Positions 31,130 to 40,469 of a DNA stretch of 64,000 bases are shown in pieces. The position numbers and the translations under genes are program-made. The notes under the pieces are model-generated. The model was not told the origin of the DNA. It saw nothing but the letters and a program-made list of their open reading frames with translations, and searched no databases. How positions within the stretch are numbered: the first letter of the stretch is position 1; the number at the start of each line of letters is the position of its first letter. Location: NCBI GenBank assembly GCA_023512015.1, contig JAIMAI010000009.1, positions 1 through 64,000 on the forward strand, given 5' to 3'. Source of the DNA: Acidothermus sp. (GTDB lineage Bacteria > Actinomycetota > Actinomycetes > Acidothermales > Acidothermaceae).

Positions 31130-31490
31130 CTCGTAATCGCTCCTCGTCGGTGACCGGACGACGGTCACGCTGATGCTTTGATGCTATCCCGCAGAGCCGG
31201 GCGGAACGCCGCTCCGCGGGCTGGGCAACGGGTCTTGACCTTCTATTTCGCCATCAGCCGACGTGATCTAACCGTTCCGCGGAATTGGTGACCGGTCGGC
31301 CGTCGAAGCGGTGACCCATCGGTCATCAACCCCTACGCGGAAGTCCTTGTTCCGGATCGGATATTGCGCTGCAAGCGAACACGACCCGGCAAGCACGCAA
31401 ATGCCGGGGATCATCCACTTCGTCCGGAGCGTCGAGGGTGGGACGTGGCTCGGAAGAATCATCGGGAGGGCGCAAAGAGATCTGCTGGAG
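31130..31490 (-). promoter_or_regulatory. clpC upstream region with inverted repeats
   Basis: This ~360-bp gap carries no gene. GTGACCG-N5-CGGTCAC (31150-31168) is a perfect 7-bp inverted repeat ending 21 nt before the clpC start. GCGGA-N7-TCCGC (31201-31217) is a second, and TGATGCTT/TGATGCTA (31171-31186) is a near-perfect tandem pair. The first repeat is operator-like. No clear -35/-10 pair or ClgR box was found. Confidence 0.4.
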
Positions 31491-31522
31491 AAAACAGAGG
31501 TGGGTGGCCGACGGCCACCCAC
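31491..31522 (-). terminator. Intrinsic terminator of lsr2
   Basis: On the minus strand GTGGGTGGCC, a 3-nt loop and its complement form a 10-bp stem (31500-31522), followed by CTCTGTTTTCTC. The hairpin begins 17 nt after the lsr2 stop. Confidence 0.8.
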
Positions 31523-31539
31523 CACTCGAAGAGCGTCGA

Positions 31540-31974
31540 TCAGTGTGCTGCGTTGTACGCCTGGATGACTTCCGCCGAGATCCGGCCACGCTCGTTGACC
31601 GGAATCCCCTGCGACCGCGCCCACTCCCGAATCTGCGCGGGAGATGCGGAGGTCGCTGCGCGACTCGCGCGACCGCGACGCGCAGGCGCGGCCTTTTTCG
31701 CCGTCGCCCGGGCTGTCCGCGCCGCACCACCGCTCGTCGCGGCGGCACGCCGTCCCCGACGGGTGGCTCCCGCGGCCCGGCGGGCCGGACGGCCGCGGCC
31801 GCGCACCCGCCGCGCCGCGTTGATGTACACCGCGAGGGCGTCGCGCAGTTTGCGGGCATTGCTGCGGCTCAGGTCGATCTCGTAGGTTTCACCGTCGAGG
31901 CCGAACCTGACGGTTTCTTCGGCTGCACTCCCATCGAGGTCATCGACCAGAGTGACTACTTCTTGACGTGCCAC
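31540..31974 (-). CDS. lsr2: Lsr2, nucleoid-associated protein
   Basis: Actinobacterial H-NS-like protein that coats and silences AT-rich DNA. The GTG start at 31974 has GGAAAGGACG upstream and gives 144 residues, close to family size. The N-terminal dimerisation domain (QEVVTLVDDLDG...YEIDLSRSNARKLRDAL) is followed by a long Arg/Ala-rich linker, longer and more basic than in mycobacterial Lsr2. The C-terminal DNA-binding domain (REWARSQGIPVNERGRISAEV) carries the RGR minor-groove motif. Confidence 0.95.
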   Translation of the reverse strand: MARQEVVTLVDDLDGSAAEETVRFGLDGETYEIDLSRSNARKLRDALAVYINAARRVRGRGRPARRAAGATRRGRRAAATSGGAARTARATAKKAAPARRGRASRAATSASPAQIREWARSQGIPVNERGRISAEVIQAYNAAH

Positions 31975-32020
31975 GTAACTCGTCCTTTCCAAACTCGGAC
32001 TTGCGCACCGGACGATGAAT

Positions 32021-32049
32021 GTCATACCCGAAATCGGCGGGAATTGCAA
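32021..32049 (-). promoter_or_regulatory. Candidate sigma-70-type promoter of lsr2
   Basis: Minus strand TTGCAA, 17 nt, TATGAC, about 47 nt upstream of the lsr2 GTG. Each hexamer matches the consensus at four of six positions, and the spacing is ideal. The region is locally AT-rich. Confidence 0.5.
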
Positions 32050-32069
32050 ATACCGGTGTCGCGGCCAGC

Positions 32070-32095
32070 GTGTCCGGTCGAGGTGTCCGGTCGAG
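32070..32095 (-). repeat. 13-bp perfect tandem repeat upstream of lsr2
   Basis: GTGTCCGGTCGAG occurs twice in tandem (32070-32082, 32083-32095), just upstream of the candidate lsr2 promoter. The rest of the 225-bp gap between lsr2 and argA holds no gene. Confidence 0.85.
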
Positions 32096-32199
32096 TCGTT
32101 TCCACCACATGGGGGATACCGCGGGGTGTCGAGACGGCAACATGTACGGGACACGCCACTGCGGAAGAGCGCTGCGCGCCTCGCGCTTGCGGATCGGTC

Positions 32200-32724
32200 T
32201 CAGTCCAAATAGAGCAGCATCCGGTGGTTGCCGAGAATGTTCGGTTTCACCCGTTCGAGATCAAGGAACTCGGCAACACCCTCGTCATATGAGCGCAACA
32301 GCTCGTCGTAGACCTCTGGGGTGACCGGGGAACCCTCGATCTCGGTGAATCCGTGTGCCGCGAAGAAATCGACTTCGAAGGTGAGACAGAACACCCGTCG
32401 AACACCGAGTGCGCGGGCCGTCTCCAACAAACGTTCGAGCAGGATGTGGCCGATTCCCCGCCCCCGCCATTGCGGATCCACAGCCAACGTGCGTACCTCG
32501 GCCAGGTCCTCCCACATCACGTGGAGCGCGCCGCAGCCCACCACGGCGCCGTCCGCTTCTGCCACCCAGAACTCCTGGACGTCCTCGAACAGCGCCACCA
32601 TGGGCTTGTCGAGCAACACCCCCGCCGGTGCGTAGATGTCCAGCAGACGGCGGATGCCGCGGACGTCGGATGTCCTGGCGCGCCGGATTCGTGCCCCGAC
32701 CGACGAGGGAGTGAGCTCCGCCAC
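32200..32724 (-). CDS. argA: Short amino-acid N-acetyltransferase (mycobacterial-type ArgA)
   Basis: A single GNAT domain of 174 residues. It strongly recalls the short ArgA of Mycobacterium tuberculosis, which acetylates glutamate (or glutamine) in the first step of arginine synthesis. The recognisable blocks are VQEFWVAEADGAVVGCGALHV, RTLAVDPQWRGRGIGHILLERLL (acetyl-CoA loop RGRGIG) and VAEFLDLERVKPNILGNHRMLL. The GTG start is 8 nt after the lysS stop, so the two genes are probably co-transcribed. Confidence in the exact substrate is moderate. Confidence 0.85.
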   Translation of the reverse strand: MAELTPSSVGARIRRARTSDVRGIRRLLDIYAPAGVLLDKPMVALFEDVQEFWVAEADGAVVGCGALHVMWEDLAEVRTLAVDPQWRGRGIGHILLERLLETARALGVRRVFCLTFEVDFFAAHGFTEIEGSPVTPEVYDELLRSYDEGVAEFLDLERVKPNILGNHRMLLYLD

Positions 32725-32732
32725 GTGCGCTC

Positions 32733-34232
32733 CTACTCGGGACGTATCAACGGAAAGAGGATCACCTCACGAATCCCCGCTCCGGTGAGCAGCATCACCA
32801 ACCGATCGACCCCCAACCCCATTCCCCCCATCGGCGGCGCCCCGTACTCCAGAGCTTGGAGGAAATCCTCATCGAGTTCCATCGCCTCGGGGTCGCCGCC
32901 GGCCGCGCGCCGCGATTGTTCGACCAAGCGCCGACGCTGTTCGATCGGATCGATGAGTTCCGAATATGCCGGTGCTATTTCGAGACCATTGATGATCAGA
33001 TCCCATGCTTCGGCCAGCCGGGGATCCCGGCGATGCGGTCGGGCCAATGGGCGGGCCGACGCGGGAAAGTCCCGCACGAACGTCGGTTGTCGAATCCGCG
33101 GCTGAGCCACCTTCTCGAAGAGTTCGCAGACGATTTCTCCCTCGTCCGCGCTCGCCGACACCGGAAGGCCGTGTCCTTCCGCGATGCGGCGCAACACGGT
33201 GATCGGGGTATCGACGGTGACCTCTTCTCCGACGGCCGACGCCACCGCCTCGTGCACCGTCGTCGAGCTCCAAGGACCGGCAAGGTCCACGGTGCCGCCG
33301 TCCGGGGAAGGAATCTGGACGGCGTCCACGGCAGTGGCCGCGTCGACGACGAGCTCCCGGACCAGCCGCGCCATGGTGTCGTAGTCGCCGTAGGCCTCGT
33401 AGGCTTCGAGCTCGGTGAATTCCGGGCTGTGCGTGGAGTCAACACCTTCGTTACGGAAGACCCGGCCGATTTCGTAGACCCGCTCCAGACCGCCCACGAC
33501 GAGCCGCTTGAGCGGCAGTTCCAACGCTATCCGCAGCGACAACGGCAGGTCGAAAGCATTGAGATGGGTACGGAACGGGCGGGCCGCCGCTCCGCCGTGC
33601 ACGCGCTGGAGAACGGGCGTCTCGACCTCGAGGTACCCGTGTCGGCTCAATGTGTCGCGAAGCGACCGAAGGACGGCGGCGCGCAGGTAGACCAAGGACC
33701 GGGATCGCGGGTTCACGATGAGGTCGACGTAGCGTCGACGGATCCGAGCCTCCGGATCGACCAACCCTTTGTGCTTTTCGGGCAGAGGACGCAGCGCTTT
33801 GCTGGTGAAACACCACGACGACGCCAGCACCGACAGTTCGCCGCTCCGTGAGGTGATGACCTCACCTTCCACACCGATGTGATCCCCGAGATCCACCAAA
33901 GATTTCCACGCCGCAAGGGCACGCTCCCCGACCTTGTCGAGGGAGAGCATCACTTGGATGTCACCGGAACCGTCGCGTAGGACGGCGAAACACAGCTTGC
34001 CGGAGACGCGGGAGAGCATCAATCGACCGGCGATGGCGACTCGCCGTCCGGTGAAGGAATCCGGGGGAAGCCCACCGTACTCCTCCCGTATCTGCGCGAT
34101 CATCGCCGTCCGCGGAAATCCCACCGGGTAAGGATCGAAGCCCTCGGCCCGAATACGCGCCAGCTTTTCCCGACGAATCCGGACCTGCTCCGGCAGATCG
34201 GGCGGATCGAAACTCGCGAGGACGTCGGTCAC
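32733..34232 (-). CDS. lysS: Lysyl-tRNA synthetase, class II
   Basis: Charges tRNA-Lys. The GTG start at 34232 gives 499 residues, normal for the family; a frame extension to 34370 would overlap coaX. An OB-fold anticodon-binding domain (GRRVAIAGRLMLSR) precedes the class II core, with motif 2 (YEIGRVFRNEGVDSTHSPEFT) and motif 3 (GMGLGVDRLVML). The usual SPLA segment reads ARPLARPHR, and ELYLKRLVVGG reads ELPLKRLVVGG, so it is somewhat divergent. No N-terminal MprF-like membrane domain is attached, unlike mycobacterial LysX. Confidence 0.93.
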   Translation of the reverse strand: MTDVLASFDPPDLPEQVRIRREKLARIRAEGFDPYPVGFPRTAMIAQIREEYGGLPPDSFTGRRVAIAGRLMLSRVSGKLCFAVLRDGSGDIQVMLSLDKVGERALAAWKSLVDLGDHIGVEGEVITSRSGELSVLASSWCFTSKALRPLPEKHKGLVDPEARIRRRYVDLIVNPRSRSLVYLRAAVLRSLRDTLSRHGYLEVETPVLQRVHGGAAARPFRTHLNAFDLPLSLRIALELPLKRLVVGGLERVYEIGRVFRNEGVDSTHSPEFTELEAYEAYGDYDTMARLVRELVVDAATAVDAVQIPSPDGGTVDLAGPWSSTTVHEAVASAVGEEVTVDTPITVLRRIAEGHGLPVSASADEGEIVCELFEKVAQPRIRQPTFVRDFPASARPLARPHRRDPRLAEAWDLIINGLEIAPAYSELIDPIEQRRRLVEQSRRAAGGDPEAMELDEDFLQALEYGAPPMGGMGLGVDRLVMLLTGAGIREVILFPLIRPE

Positions 34233-34284
34233 GTGCCGCAGGGTATCGGATCGCCGCGTCTCCACCCGCGTCGGGACGCCGGGC

Positions 34285-35055
34285 TCACTCCGGGATGTTG
34301 CGCTGATACACCAGACGCAGACCGGTGAGGGTGAGCCAAGGTTCGTGGACGTCGATGGTCCGACATTCATCGAGGACGACGGACGCCAAGCCTCCGGTAG
34401 CGATGACTACCGGCTTCGCGGAAAGCTGCTCGGCGATCCGCGTCACGATACCGTCGACCTGCGCCGCAAATCCGTACACGATGCCGGATTGCAGGGCTTC
34501 GACGGTGTTCTTGCCGATGACCGCTCGCGGCTTGGTCACCTGGACTTTCATCAACTGGGCGGCGCGGCTGGCCAGCGCGTCGATGGAGATGTCGATCCCC
34601 GGCGCAAGGACCCCGCCGATGAATTCTCCGCGCTCGGAGACGACGTCGAAATTCGTCGACGTCCCGAAATCGACGACGACGGCGGGGCCCCCGTGCAATG
34701 TGAAAGCCGCGAGGCTGTTGACGATACGGTCGGCCCCGACCTCTTTGGGGTTGTCGTACAGGATCGGCACCCCGGTGCGAATTCCGGGTTCCACGACGAC
34801 GAGCGGCGCCGACGCGAACCAGCGATTACTCATCGCCCTGACCTCCCGCAGGGCCGCCGGCACCGTCGAACAGCAGGCGAGCCCGTCGATTCGGCCGCTG
34901 AAATGCGCCGAATCCAGCAAGCCCCTGATCAGGAGGCCGAGTTCATCCGCCGTGCGGCGAGGGTCGGTCGCGAGTCTCCAGTGCCCTACGAGCCGGTCGT
35001 CGTCGAATACCCCCAAGACAGTGTGGGTATTGCCGATATCCACGCACAGCAGCAC
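34285..35055 (-). CDS. coaX: Type III pantothenate kinase
   Basis: Phosphorylates pantothenate, the first committed step to coenzyme A. The 256-residue ASKHA-fold protein shows the phosphate loop DIGNTHTVLGVF, EVGADRIVN, and the phosphate-2 region VVDFGTSTNFDVV. GTG start at 35055, 18 nt after nadC. It sits downstream of panC and panD in the same run, giving pantothenate synthesis and activation together. Confidence 0.95.
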   Translation of the reverse strand: MLLCVDIGNTHTVLGVFDDDRLVGHWRLATDPRRTADELGLLIRGLLDSAHFSGRIDGLACCSTVPAALREVRAMSNRWFASAPLVVVEPGIRTGVPILYDNPKEVGADRIVNSLAAFTLHGGPAVVVDFGTSTNFDVVSERGEFIGGVLAPGIDISIDALASRAAQLMKVQVTKPRAVIGKNTVEALQSGIVYGFAAQVDGIVTRIAEQLSAKPVVIATGGLASVVLDECRTIDVHEPWLTLTGLRLVYQRNIPE

Positions 35056-35073
35056 GGGCCCTCCCGAGACGGG

Positions 35074-36009
35074 TCAGTCGACACTCGATGGGCGGAAATC
35101 CACGCCGATATCGAGCACGGCAGCCGAGTGGGTCAACGACCCGACTGCCAGGTAATGGACTCCGGTCTGCGCCACCGCGCGGGCGTTCTCCAAAGAGAGC
35201 CCGCCGCTTGCCTCGACCTTGCACCGGCCTGGGGCAATCTGCCCGACCAGGTCGACGGCCGCACGCATCTGCTCCAGCGACATGTTGTCGACCAGAATCA
35301 AGCTAGCTCCCGCGCGCACCGCCTCCTCGACCTGCTCCAGGGTGTCGCATTCGACTTCCAGCGGAACGTTGGGAAATGTCGCCTTCACTCGGGCAAAAGC
35401 TTCGGTGATGCTGCCGGCCGCGACGATGTGATTGTCCTTGATCAGTGCTGCGTCCGACAGCGACATCCGATGGTTGCGCCCCCCGCCGCATCGCACTGCG
35501 TACTTCTCCAGGGCCCGCAATCCCGGTGTCGTCTTGCGGGTGTCGCGAATCTCAGCGCCCGTCCCGGCGACCGCGTCCACCCACCGCGCCGTGGCGGTCG
35601 CAATTCCCGAAAGGTGGCCGAGGAAATTCAACGCGGTCCGTTCCGCGGTGAGCAGACCACGGGCCGGACCGTGGACCGTCAGGAGTCGGGCACCGGCGGC
35701 CACCCGCGCTCCATCGGTGGCCACGAATTCCACCACGGCGTCGCCTTCGGTTGCTTCCACGAACGTCGCAGCCGCGACCGGCAGACCCGCGACGACCCCA
35801 GCGGCTCGGGTGACGACGTCGGCCACCGCCCGCTCCTCGGCGGCCACGACGGCGAAGCTGGTGACGTCGACGCCACCCCCGAGGTCTTCGTCCAACGCCA
35901 TCCGAACGGTTTCGACCACGTAGTCGGGTTGGAGACCCGCCGCACGGATCCGGTTGAGCACGTCCGGGGGCATCTGCGCCGGCAGACGTGCCGAGCTGAA
36001 CCTCGTCAT
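35074..36009 (-). CDS. nadC: Nicotinate-nucleotide pyrophosphorylase (quinolinate phosphoribosyltransferase)
   Basis: Converts quinolinate and PRPP to nicotinate mononucleotide in de novo NAD synthesis. The 311-residue protein shows ALDEDLGGGVDVTS, the RDTRKTTPGLRALEKYAVRCGGG core, HRMSLSDAALIKDNHI, and the phosphate-binding end EASGGLSLENARAVAQTGV. Its ATG overlaps the nadB stop (ATGA). Confidence 0.96.
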   Translation of the reverse strand: MTRFSSARLPAQMPPDVLNRIRAAGLQPDYVVETVRMALDEDLGGGVDVTSFAVVAAEERAVADVVTRAAGVVAGLPVAAATFVEATEGDAVVEFVATDGARVAAGARLLTVHGPARGLLTAERTALNFLGHLSGIATATARWVDAVAGTGAEIRDTRKTTPGLRALEKYAVRCGGGRNHRMSLSDAALIKDNHIVAAGSITEAFARVKATFPNVPLEVECDTLEQVEEAVRAGASLILVDNMSLEQMRAAVDLVGQIAPGRCKVEASGGLSLENARAVAQTGVHYLAVGSLTHSAAVLDIGVDFRPSSVD

Positions 36010-37709
36010 GAGCCGCCATCTCCTGTGGTCGCCGACGTGCCGCCGACCGGGACATCCTCACCCGACATCGGGATCAGGCGCGTGGCGAGGGTCCCGCCCG
36101 CATCGAGAATGCTCACCACATGCCCCCGCCACGCTTCGGAGGACTCCGGGTAATCGGTGCGCCAATGACATCCCCTGCTCTCCCTCCGCACCTCGGCCGC
36201 CGCCGCGAGCGCACTCGCCACGAGATGCACGTTGGTCGCCGTCCAACTGCCGGGTTGGAGGCCCTCGGACGCCGGACGCTGCGCGGCGAGCTGCTCCCGG
36301 CAGTGCGCCAAGCCGACCCCGTCGCGTACCACGCCCGCGCCGGCCGTCATCTCGTGGCGAATCGCCGGAAGCGCCGCTGCCGGGATCACCGCAGGGCTCT
36401 CGGTGGGCTCCGCCGGCTCCCGCAGCGGCGGCACCTTCCCCGCGATGTCCTGCACGACGCGCGCCGCGAAGACCAAGCCCTCCACCAGGCTGTTGGACGC
36501 CAACCGGTTGGCCCCGTGCACACCCGTGCACGCGACCTCCCCACACGCGTACAGGTTCGGCACGGTGGTCCGGCCCCACAGGTCGGTTCGCACCCCGCCG
36601 CACGAGTAGTGCGCCCCGGGCGCCACCGGGATCGGGGTGGCCGTCGGGTCCACGCCGAAACGGCGACACGCAGCCGCGATCGTGGGGAAGCGGCGGTCGA
36701 AATCGGGAATGCGACGGGCATCGAGGAAAACGTGATCGCTGCCGGTCTGTCGCATCCGCTCGACGATGGCCCGGGCGACCACGTACCGAGGCGCGAGCTC
36801 GGCGAGCGGATGGACGCCGTCCATGAAACGCTCGCCGTGGACGTCGACCAGGATCGCGCCCTCGCCCCGAACGGCCTCGGAGATCAGCGGCTGTTGGCCT
36901 CGGGCGTCGGGGCCCAGCCAGAGCACGGTCGGATGGAACTGGACGAACTCCAGATCGGCCACTTCCGCCCCCGCGCGCAGCGCCATCGCGACCCCGTCCC
37001 CGGTGGCTTCCGGGGGATTGGTGGTGGAGGCGTACACCTGGCCGAGTCCGCCGGTGGCGAGGATCACGGCCCGGCCGAGGACCGCTCCGACCCCATCGGG
37101 GCGTCCCTCTCCCAGCACGTGAACGCTGACCCCGCACGCCCCACCTTCGGCGTCGAGCAGGACGTCGAGGGCGAGCGCGTGCTCGACGATCTCGATGCGG
37201 GGCTCGGCACGGACGGCGGCCACCAACGTCCGCTCGATTTCCGCGCCGGTGGCATCGCCGCCCGCGCGGACGATCCTCCGACGCAGGTGACCGCCTTCGC
37301 GGGCGAGGGCGAACCGGCCGTCCGGTCCGCGGTCGAAACGCGCCCCGAGATCCACGAGTTCGCCGATGAGGGCCGGCCCTTCGGTGACCAGCACCCGAAC
37401 CGCCTCCACGTCGCACAGTCCCGCACCGGCTTCCAAGGTGTCGGCCAGATGCTGCTCGGGGGAGTCGCCGGGCCCGATCGCCGCCGCGATCCCGCCCTGC
37501 GCCCAGCGGGTCGCACCGGCGTCCACCACCGCTTTGGTCACGACGACGACCCGCCCGAGGACGCTGGCCCGCAGGGCCGCCATCAACCCGGCGATGCCGC
37601 TGCCGACGACGACCACGTCGGCCCGCTCCACACAGCTCGGGGGGCCGGCGATACGTCGAGGCAGGACGCCGGTCGTCCGCGCGGCCTCGCCGGAAGCGAC
37701 CGTGGTCAC
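36006..37709 (-). CDS. nadB: L-aspartate oxidase
   Basis: FAD enzyme oxidising aspartate to iminoaspartate for quinolinate synthesis. The 567-residue protein has the FAD motif [46 protein letters not shown] and the flavin-site [26 protein letters not shown], with a C-terminal helical domain. The GTG start overlaps the panD stop and its own stop overlaps nadC. NadA, its usual partner, is not in the window. Confidence 0.95.
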   Translation of the reverse strand: MTTVASGEAARTTGVLPRRIAGPPSCVERADVVVVGSGIAGLMAALRASVLGRVVVVTKAVVDAGATRWAQGGIAAAIGPGDSPEQHLADTLEAGAGLCDVEAVRVLVTEGPALIGELVDLGARFDRGPDGRFALAREGGHLRRRIVRAGGDATGAEIERTLVAAVRAEPRIEIVEHALALDVLLDAEGGACGVSVHVLGEGRPDGVGAVLGRAVILATGGLGQVYASTTNPPEATGDGVAMALRAGAEVADLEFVQFHPTVLWLGPDARGQQPLISEAVRGEGAILVDVHGERFMDGVHPLAELAPRYVVARAIVERMRQTGSDHVFLDARRIPDFDRRFPTIAAACRRFGVDPTATPIPVAPGAHYSCGGVRTDLWGRTTVPNLYACGEVACTGVHGANRLASNSLVEGLVFAARVVQDIAGKVPPLREPAEPTESPAVIPAAALPAIRHEMTAGAGVVRDGVGLAHCREQLAAQRPASEGLQPGSWTATNVHLVASALAAAAEVRRESRGCHWRTDYPESSEAWRGHVVSILDAGGTLATRLIPMSGEDVPVGGTSATTGDGGS

Positions 37710-38116
37710 GTCAGGTGTCCGCTGCGGAGGTCGGATCCGGGGAGCGGTTCGGCGGGGTCCTGCCCCATCCCGATGATCCGGTTGTCGGCGTCCACGAAGA
37801 CCACCCGCGGACGCAAATCCCGCGCCTCGGCGTCGTCCACCTGCGCGTAAGCCATGATGATCAGCAGGTCGCCGACGTGGACCAGCCGGGCGGCGGCGCC
37901 GTTGACGCCGACCACCCCGGATCCGCGTTCCCCGGGGATGACGTAAGTCTCGAAGCGGTTGCCGTTGTCGATGTCGGCGATCGATACCAGCTCACCCGGG
38001 AGGATGTCCGCCGCTTCCATGAGCTCCGGATCGAGGGTGAGCGAGCCGACGTAGTGCAGGTCGGCGCGGGTCACCCGAGCCCGATGAATCTTCGCGTGCA
38101 ACATCGTCCGCAGCAT
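37706..38116 (-). CDS. panD: Aspartate 1-decarboxylase (pro-enzyme)
   Basis: Makes beta-alanine for pantothenate. The 136-residue pro-enzyme begins [25 protein letters not shown]; the self-cleavage site that forms the pyruvoyl group is Gly24-Ser25. ATG 38116 overlaps the panC stop by one base (TGATG). A longer in-frame extension lies within panC and is not used. Confidence 0.96.
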   Translation of the reverse strand: MLRTMLHAKIHRARVTRADLHYVGSLTLDPELMEAADILPGELVSIADIDNGNRFETYVIPGERGSGVVGVNGAAARLVHVGDLLIIMAYAQVDDAEARDLRPRVVFVDADNRIIGMGQDPAEPLPGSDLRSGHLT

Positions 38117-39963
38117 CAACGATTCCTCCGCATCTTCCTCCGCGGTGCGAGCTGGCGGGGCGTCGCCACCGCCACGTTGTCGATGAGCCTGGTTCCGCCG
38201 ACCCGGACCGCTCCGATCAGCAACGCCTCGCCCCGAAATCTTCCCCACCGGGCGTCGTCGATCTCTTCGAAGGTTGCGGCGTCGACCAGTGCGAGGTAGT
38301 CGATGGCGTCCACGGCGGCTGAGAGATCGCGACGGGCCCGTTCGATCAGCTCGGACGGCGAACCGCCCTCCGCCGCGAGCCGCGCCGCGGCATTCAGGGC
38401 CTGCGGGAAGGCGGCGGCCCGGGCGCGGTCGGCGTCCGAGAGGTAGCGGTTGCGGCTGGAGGCGGCGAGACCGTCGGCTTCCCGGACGGTGGGGACGTCG
38501 AGGATGCGGACCGGCAAATTCAGGTCCGCGACCATGCGCCGGATCAGCGCGAGCTGCTGGGCGTCCTTGCGGCCGAAAACCGCAAGCTCGGGGCGGACTA
38601 GGTGGAAGAGCTTCGCGACCACGGTGAGGACACCCTCGAAATGGCCGGGCCGAACCGCCCCTTCGAACAGCTCCCCGAGAGGCCCCGGGCTCACCCGCAC
38701 CTGAGGCTGCTGCGGATACATCTCCACCCCGTCCGGGGCGAAGACCACGTCGACCTCGTCCGCCGCGCAGATGGCAAGGTCGGCATCGAGATCGCGGGGG
38801 TAGCGGTCGAAATCCTCGGTCGGCCCGAACTGCAACGGGTTGACGAAGACGCTCACCACCACGTGATCGGCGTTTTGCCGGGCGGTGCGCAGCAGGGCCC
38901 GATGACCCTCGTGCAGGGCCCCCATCGTCGGGACCAGGGCCACCGACCCGGTGAGCCCGGCTCGGACGTCGTCCAACTCGCCGACCGTACGGACCAAGAG
39001 CGGACGGCGACCCAGGGCGGACCTCGGATGATCGTCGGTCGCGGCGGCTGCGCCGCGACCGTCCGCGAGGACGTCGAGCAGGCGCTCACCGTCGTCCGGC
39101 GCGAGGATCCCGGCGGCGAGCGCGCGGTCCGCGGTCAGCCGAGAAAGGGCGAGGTACGCCTCGGCGGCGTGCGGATCGACCGCCCGCAGCGCGGCGAGGT
39201 GGGCGGCGACCGTGCCGGCGTCCCCACGGGCGACCGGCCCGGTCAGCGCTCGGTCGCCGTATCGGAGGGCATTGTCCAAGGCCGCCGAGAGCAGGGGTCC
39301 GAGCATCCGTTCTCCGCCCTCGACGCCTGCCGCCCGGAGCAGGTCGACCGCTGTAGTGACGAGGACGGCGAGGTGGTTCGCGCCGTGCGCGAGAGCCGCG
39401 TGGTACAGCGGCCGGGCCGACTCCTCGATCCACACCGGCTCGCCGCCCATCTCCAGCACGAGGGTCTCCGCCGCGGCCCGCAACGTGTGCGGCGCGCTGA
39501 CCCCGAAGCTGATGCCGCGGAGCCGGTCGAGATCGACGGACGTCCCGGTGAAGGCCATTACCGGGTGCAGCGCCATCGGCAGGCATCCCTCGGCGACCGC
39601 GGGCGCCAGGACCTGTGTGCCGTACCGGCCCGACGTGTGGACGACGAACGCCCCGGGCCGCAGCGCACCGGCCGCGGCCAGCCCCGAGACCAGGTCGGGA
39701 AGCACGTCGTCGGGGACCGCAAGCAGGAGGAGATCGGCCAGCTGGGCGATGCGGTCCGGTTCGTCGAGGGGGACGCCGGGGAGCAGCGTAGAGGCCCGAC
39801 GCCGTGAAAGATCCGACACCGCGGACACTGCGACGATGTCGTGCCCGGCGAGCCGCAACGCGGCGCCGAGCACCGCCCCGACTCGGCCGGCCCCTACGAC
39901 GCCGACCCGAAGACGGCCGGGACGACGCGCTGCGGCGCGCGCCGCGACGTCAGGAGAGGTCAT
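38116..39963 (-). CDS. panC: Fusion of a Rossmann/DUF2520 domain protein with pantothenate synthetase
   Basis: A single 615-residue frame. Residues about 17-300 form a Rossmann-like domain (GVVGAGRVG 21-29) and a helical DUF2520 domain ([23 protein letters not shown]). Residues about 320-600 are pantothenate synthetase, which joins pantoate and beta-alanine: [10 protein letters not shown] (H351, H354), [36 protein letters not shown] and SSRNRYLS. In related actinobacteria the DUF2520 gene is usually a separate neighbour of panC. DUF2520 proteins resemble ketopantoate reductases, so a reductase-ligase bifunctional enzyme is a plausible inference. ATG 39963 follows GAGGAC. Confidence 0.9.
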   Translation of the reverse strand: MTSPDVAARAAARRPGRLRVGVVGAGRVGAVLGAALRLAGHDIVAVSAVSDLSRRRASTLLPGVPLDEPDRIAQLADLLLLAVPDDVLPDLVSGLAAAGALRPGAFVVHTSGRYGTQVLAPAVAEGCLPMALHPVMAFTGTSVDLDRLRGISFGVSAPHTLRAAAETLVLEMGGEPVWIEESARPLYHAALAHGANHLAVLVTTAVDLLRAAGVEGGERMLGPLLSAALDNALRYGDRALTGPVARGDAGTVAAHLAALRAVDPHAAEAYLALSRLTADRALAAGILAPDDGERLLDVLADGRGAAAATDDHPRSALGRRPLLVRTVGELDDVRAGLTGSVALVPTMGALHEGHRALLRTARQNADHVVVSVFVNPLQFGPTEDFDRYPRDLDADLAICAADEVDVVFAPDGVEMYPQQPQVRVSPGPLGELFEGAVRPGHFEGVLTVVAKLFHLVRPELAVFGRKDAQQLALIRRMVADLNLPVRILDVPTVREADGLAASSRNRYLSDADRARAAAFPQALNAAARLAAEGGSPSELIERARRDLSAAVDAIDYLALVDAATFEEIDDARWGRFRGEALLIGAVRVGGTRLIDNVAVATPRQLAPRRKMRRNR

Positions 39964-40013
39964 GTTCCAGTCCTCGATCGGGTACCGGACGGTTTCGAGC
40001 CTACCGGGAGCGG

Positions 40014-40469
40014 TTACGTAGCTCGGCCGCGTGGCCCATCCGGGGGAACCTTGCAGCTGTTCTCCAAGAACAGCGCACAGATCACCCACGCGAGGGCGAT
40101 CGCTGCGGCGATCGCGCTGGTCCGCGCGTCGACGCTGAGCCGACCCCGACCGAGAGCCGTGATCGTGTATGCGAAGAACCCGCCGTACACCCCGAGAAGG
40201 ATCGCGCCGGTGTGGCTGCTCGCCTTGGCCAGCACGGCCAACCGGGCAACGAAGATCGGGTCGATGCGGTGGCCGGGTACGGGATGGCGGATGCGGCGGC
40301 GGACCACCACGGCGAAGACGAGTTCGACGACCGCGAGCAGCCCGATTGTGATCGGACCGTAGATCGACAGCCCGGGAAGCGCGTCGTAAACCCGTCCGAC
40401 CACCGCCCACGTCGCCACCCCGATCACCAGGGCCAACGCCACCAGCACGGGAATGCGAGTCGGTTTCAC
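40014..40469 (-). CDS. DUF3180 family membrane protein
   Basis: A 151-residue small membrane protein with about four hydrophobic segments (residues 8-27, 38-56, 80-104, 118-136). It is a conserved neighbour of folK in actinobacteria, of unknown function. The GTG start at 40469 overlaps the folB-folK stop (GTGA) and has GGGAGG upstream. Family assignment rests on context and the motif GRVYDALPGLSIYGPITI. Confidence 0.85.
   Translation of the reverse strand: MKPTRIPVLVALALVIGVATWAVVGRVYDALPGLSIYGPITIGLLAVVELVFAVVVRRRIRHPVPGHRIDPIFVARLAVLAKASSHTGAILLGVYGGFFAYTITALGRGRLSVDARTSAIAAAIALAWVICALFLENSCKVPPDGPRGRAT

Noticed and set aside
31240-31262. ClgR-like box (TTTCGCCATCAGCCGA) upstream of clpC
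   Set aside because: The second half-site and the central A do not match the known ClgR pattern, so it is not better than chance.
32856-36153. Long plus-strand frames opposite lysS, coaX and nadC
   Set aside because: They mirror well-supported minus-strand genes and have biased, low-complexity translations.
36120-37850. 576-codon open frame antisense to nadB
   Set aside because: Shadow of nadB and panD codons with no protein family features.
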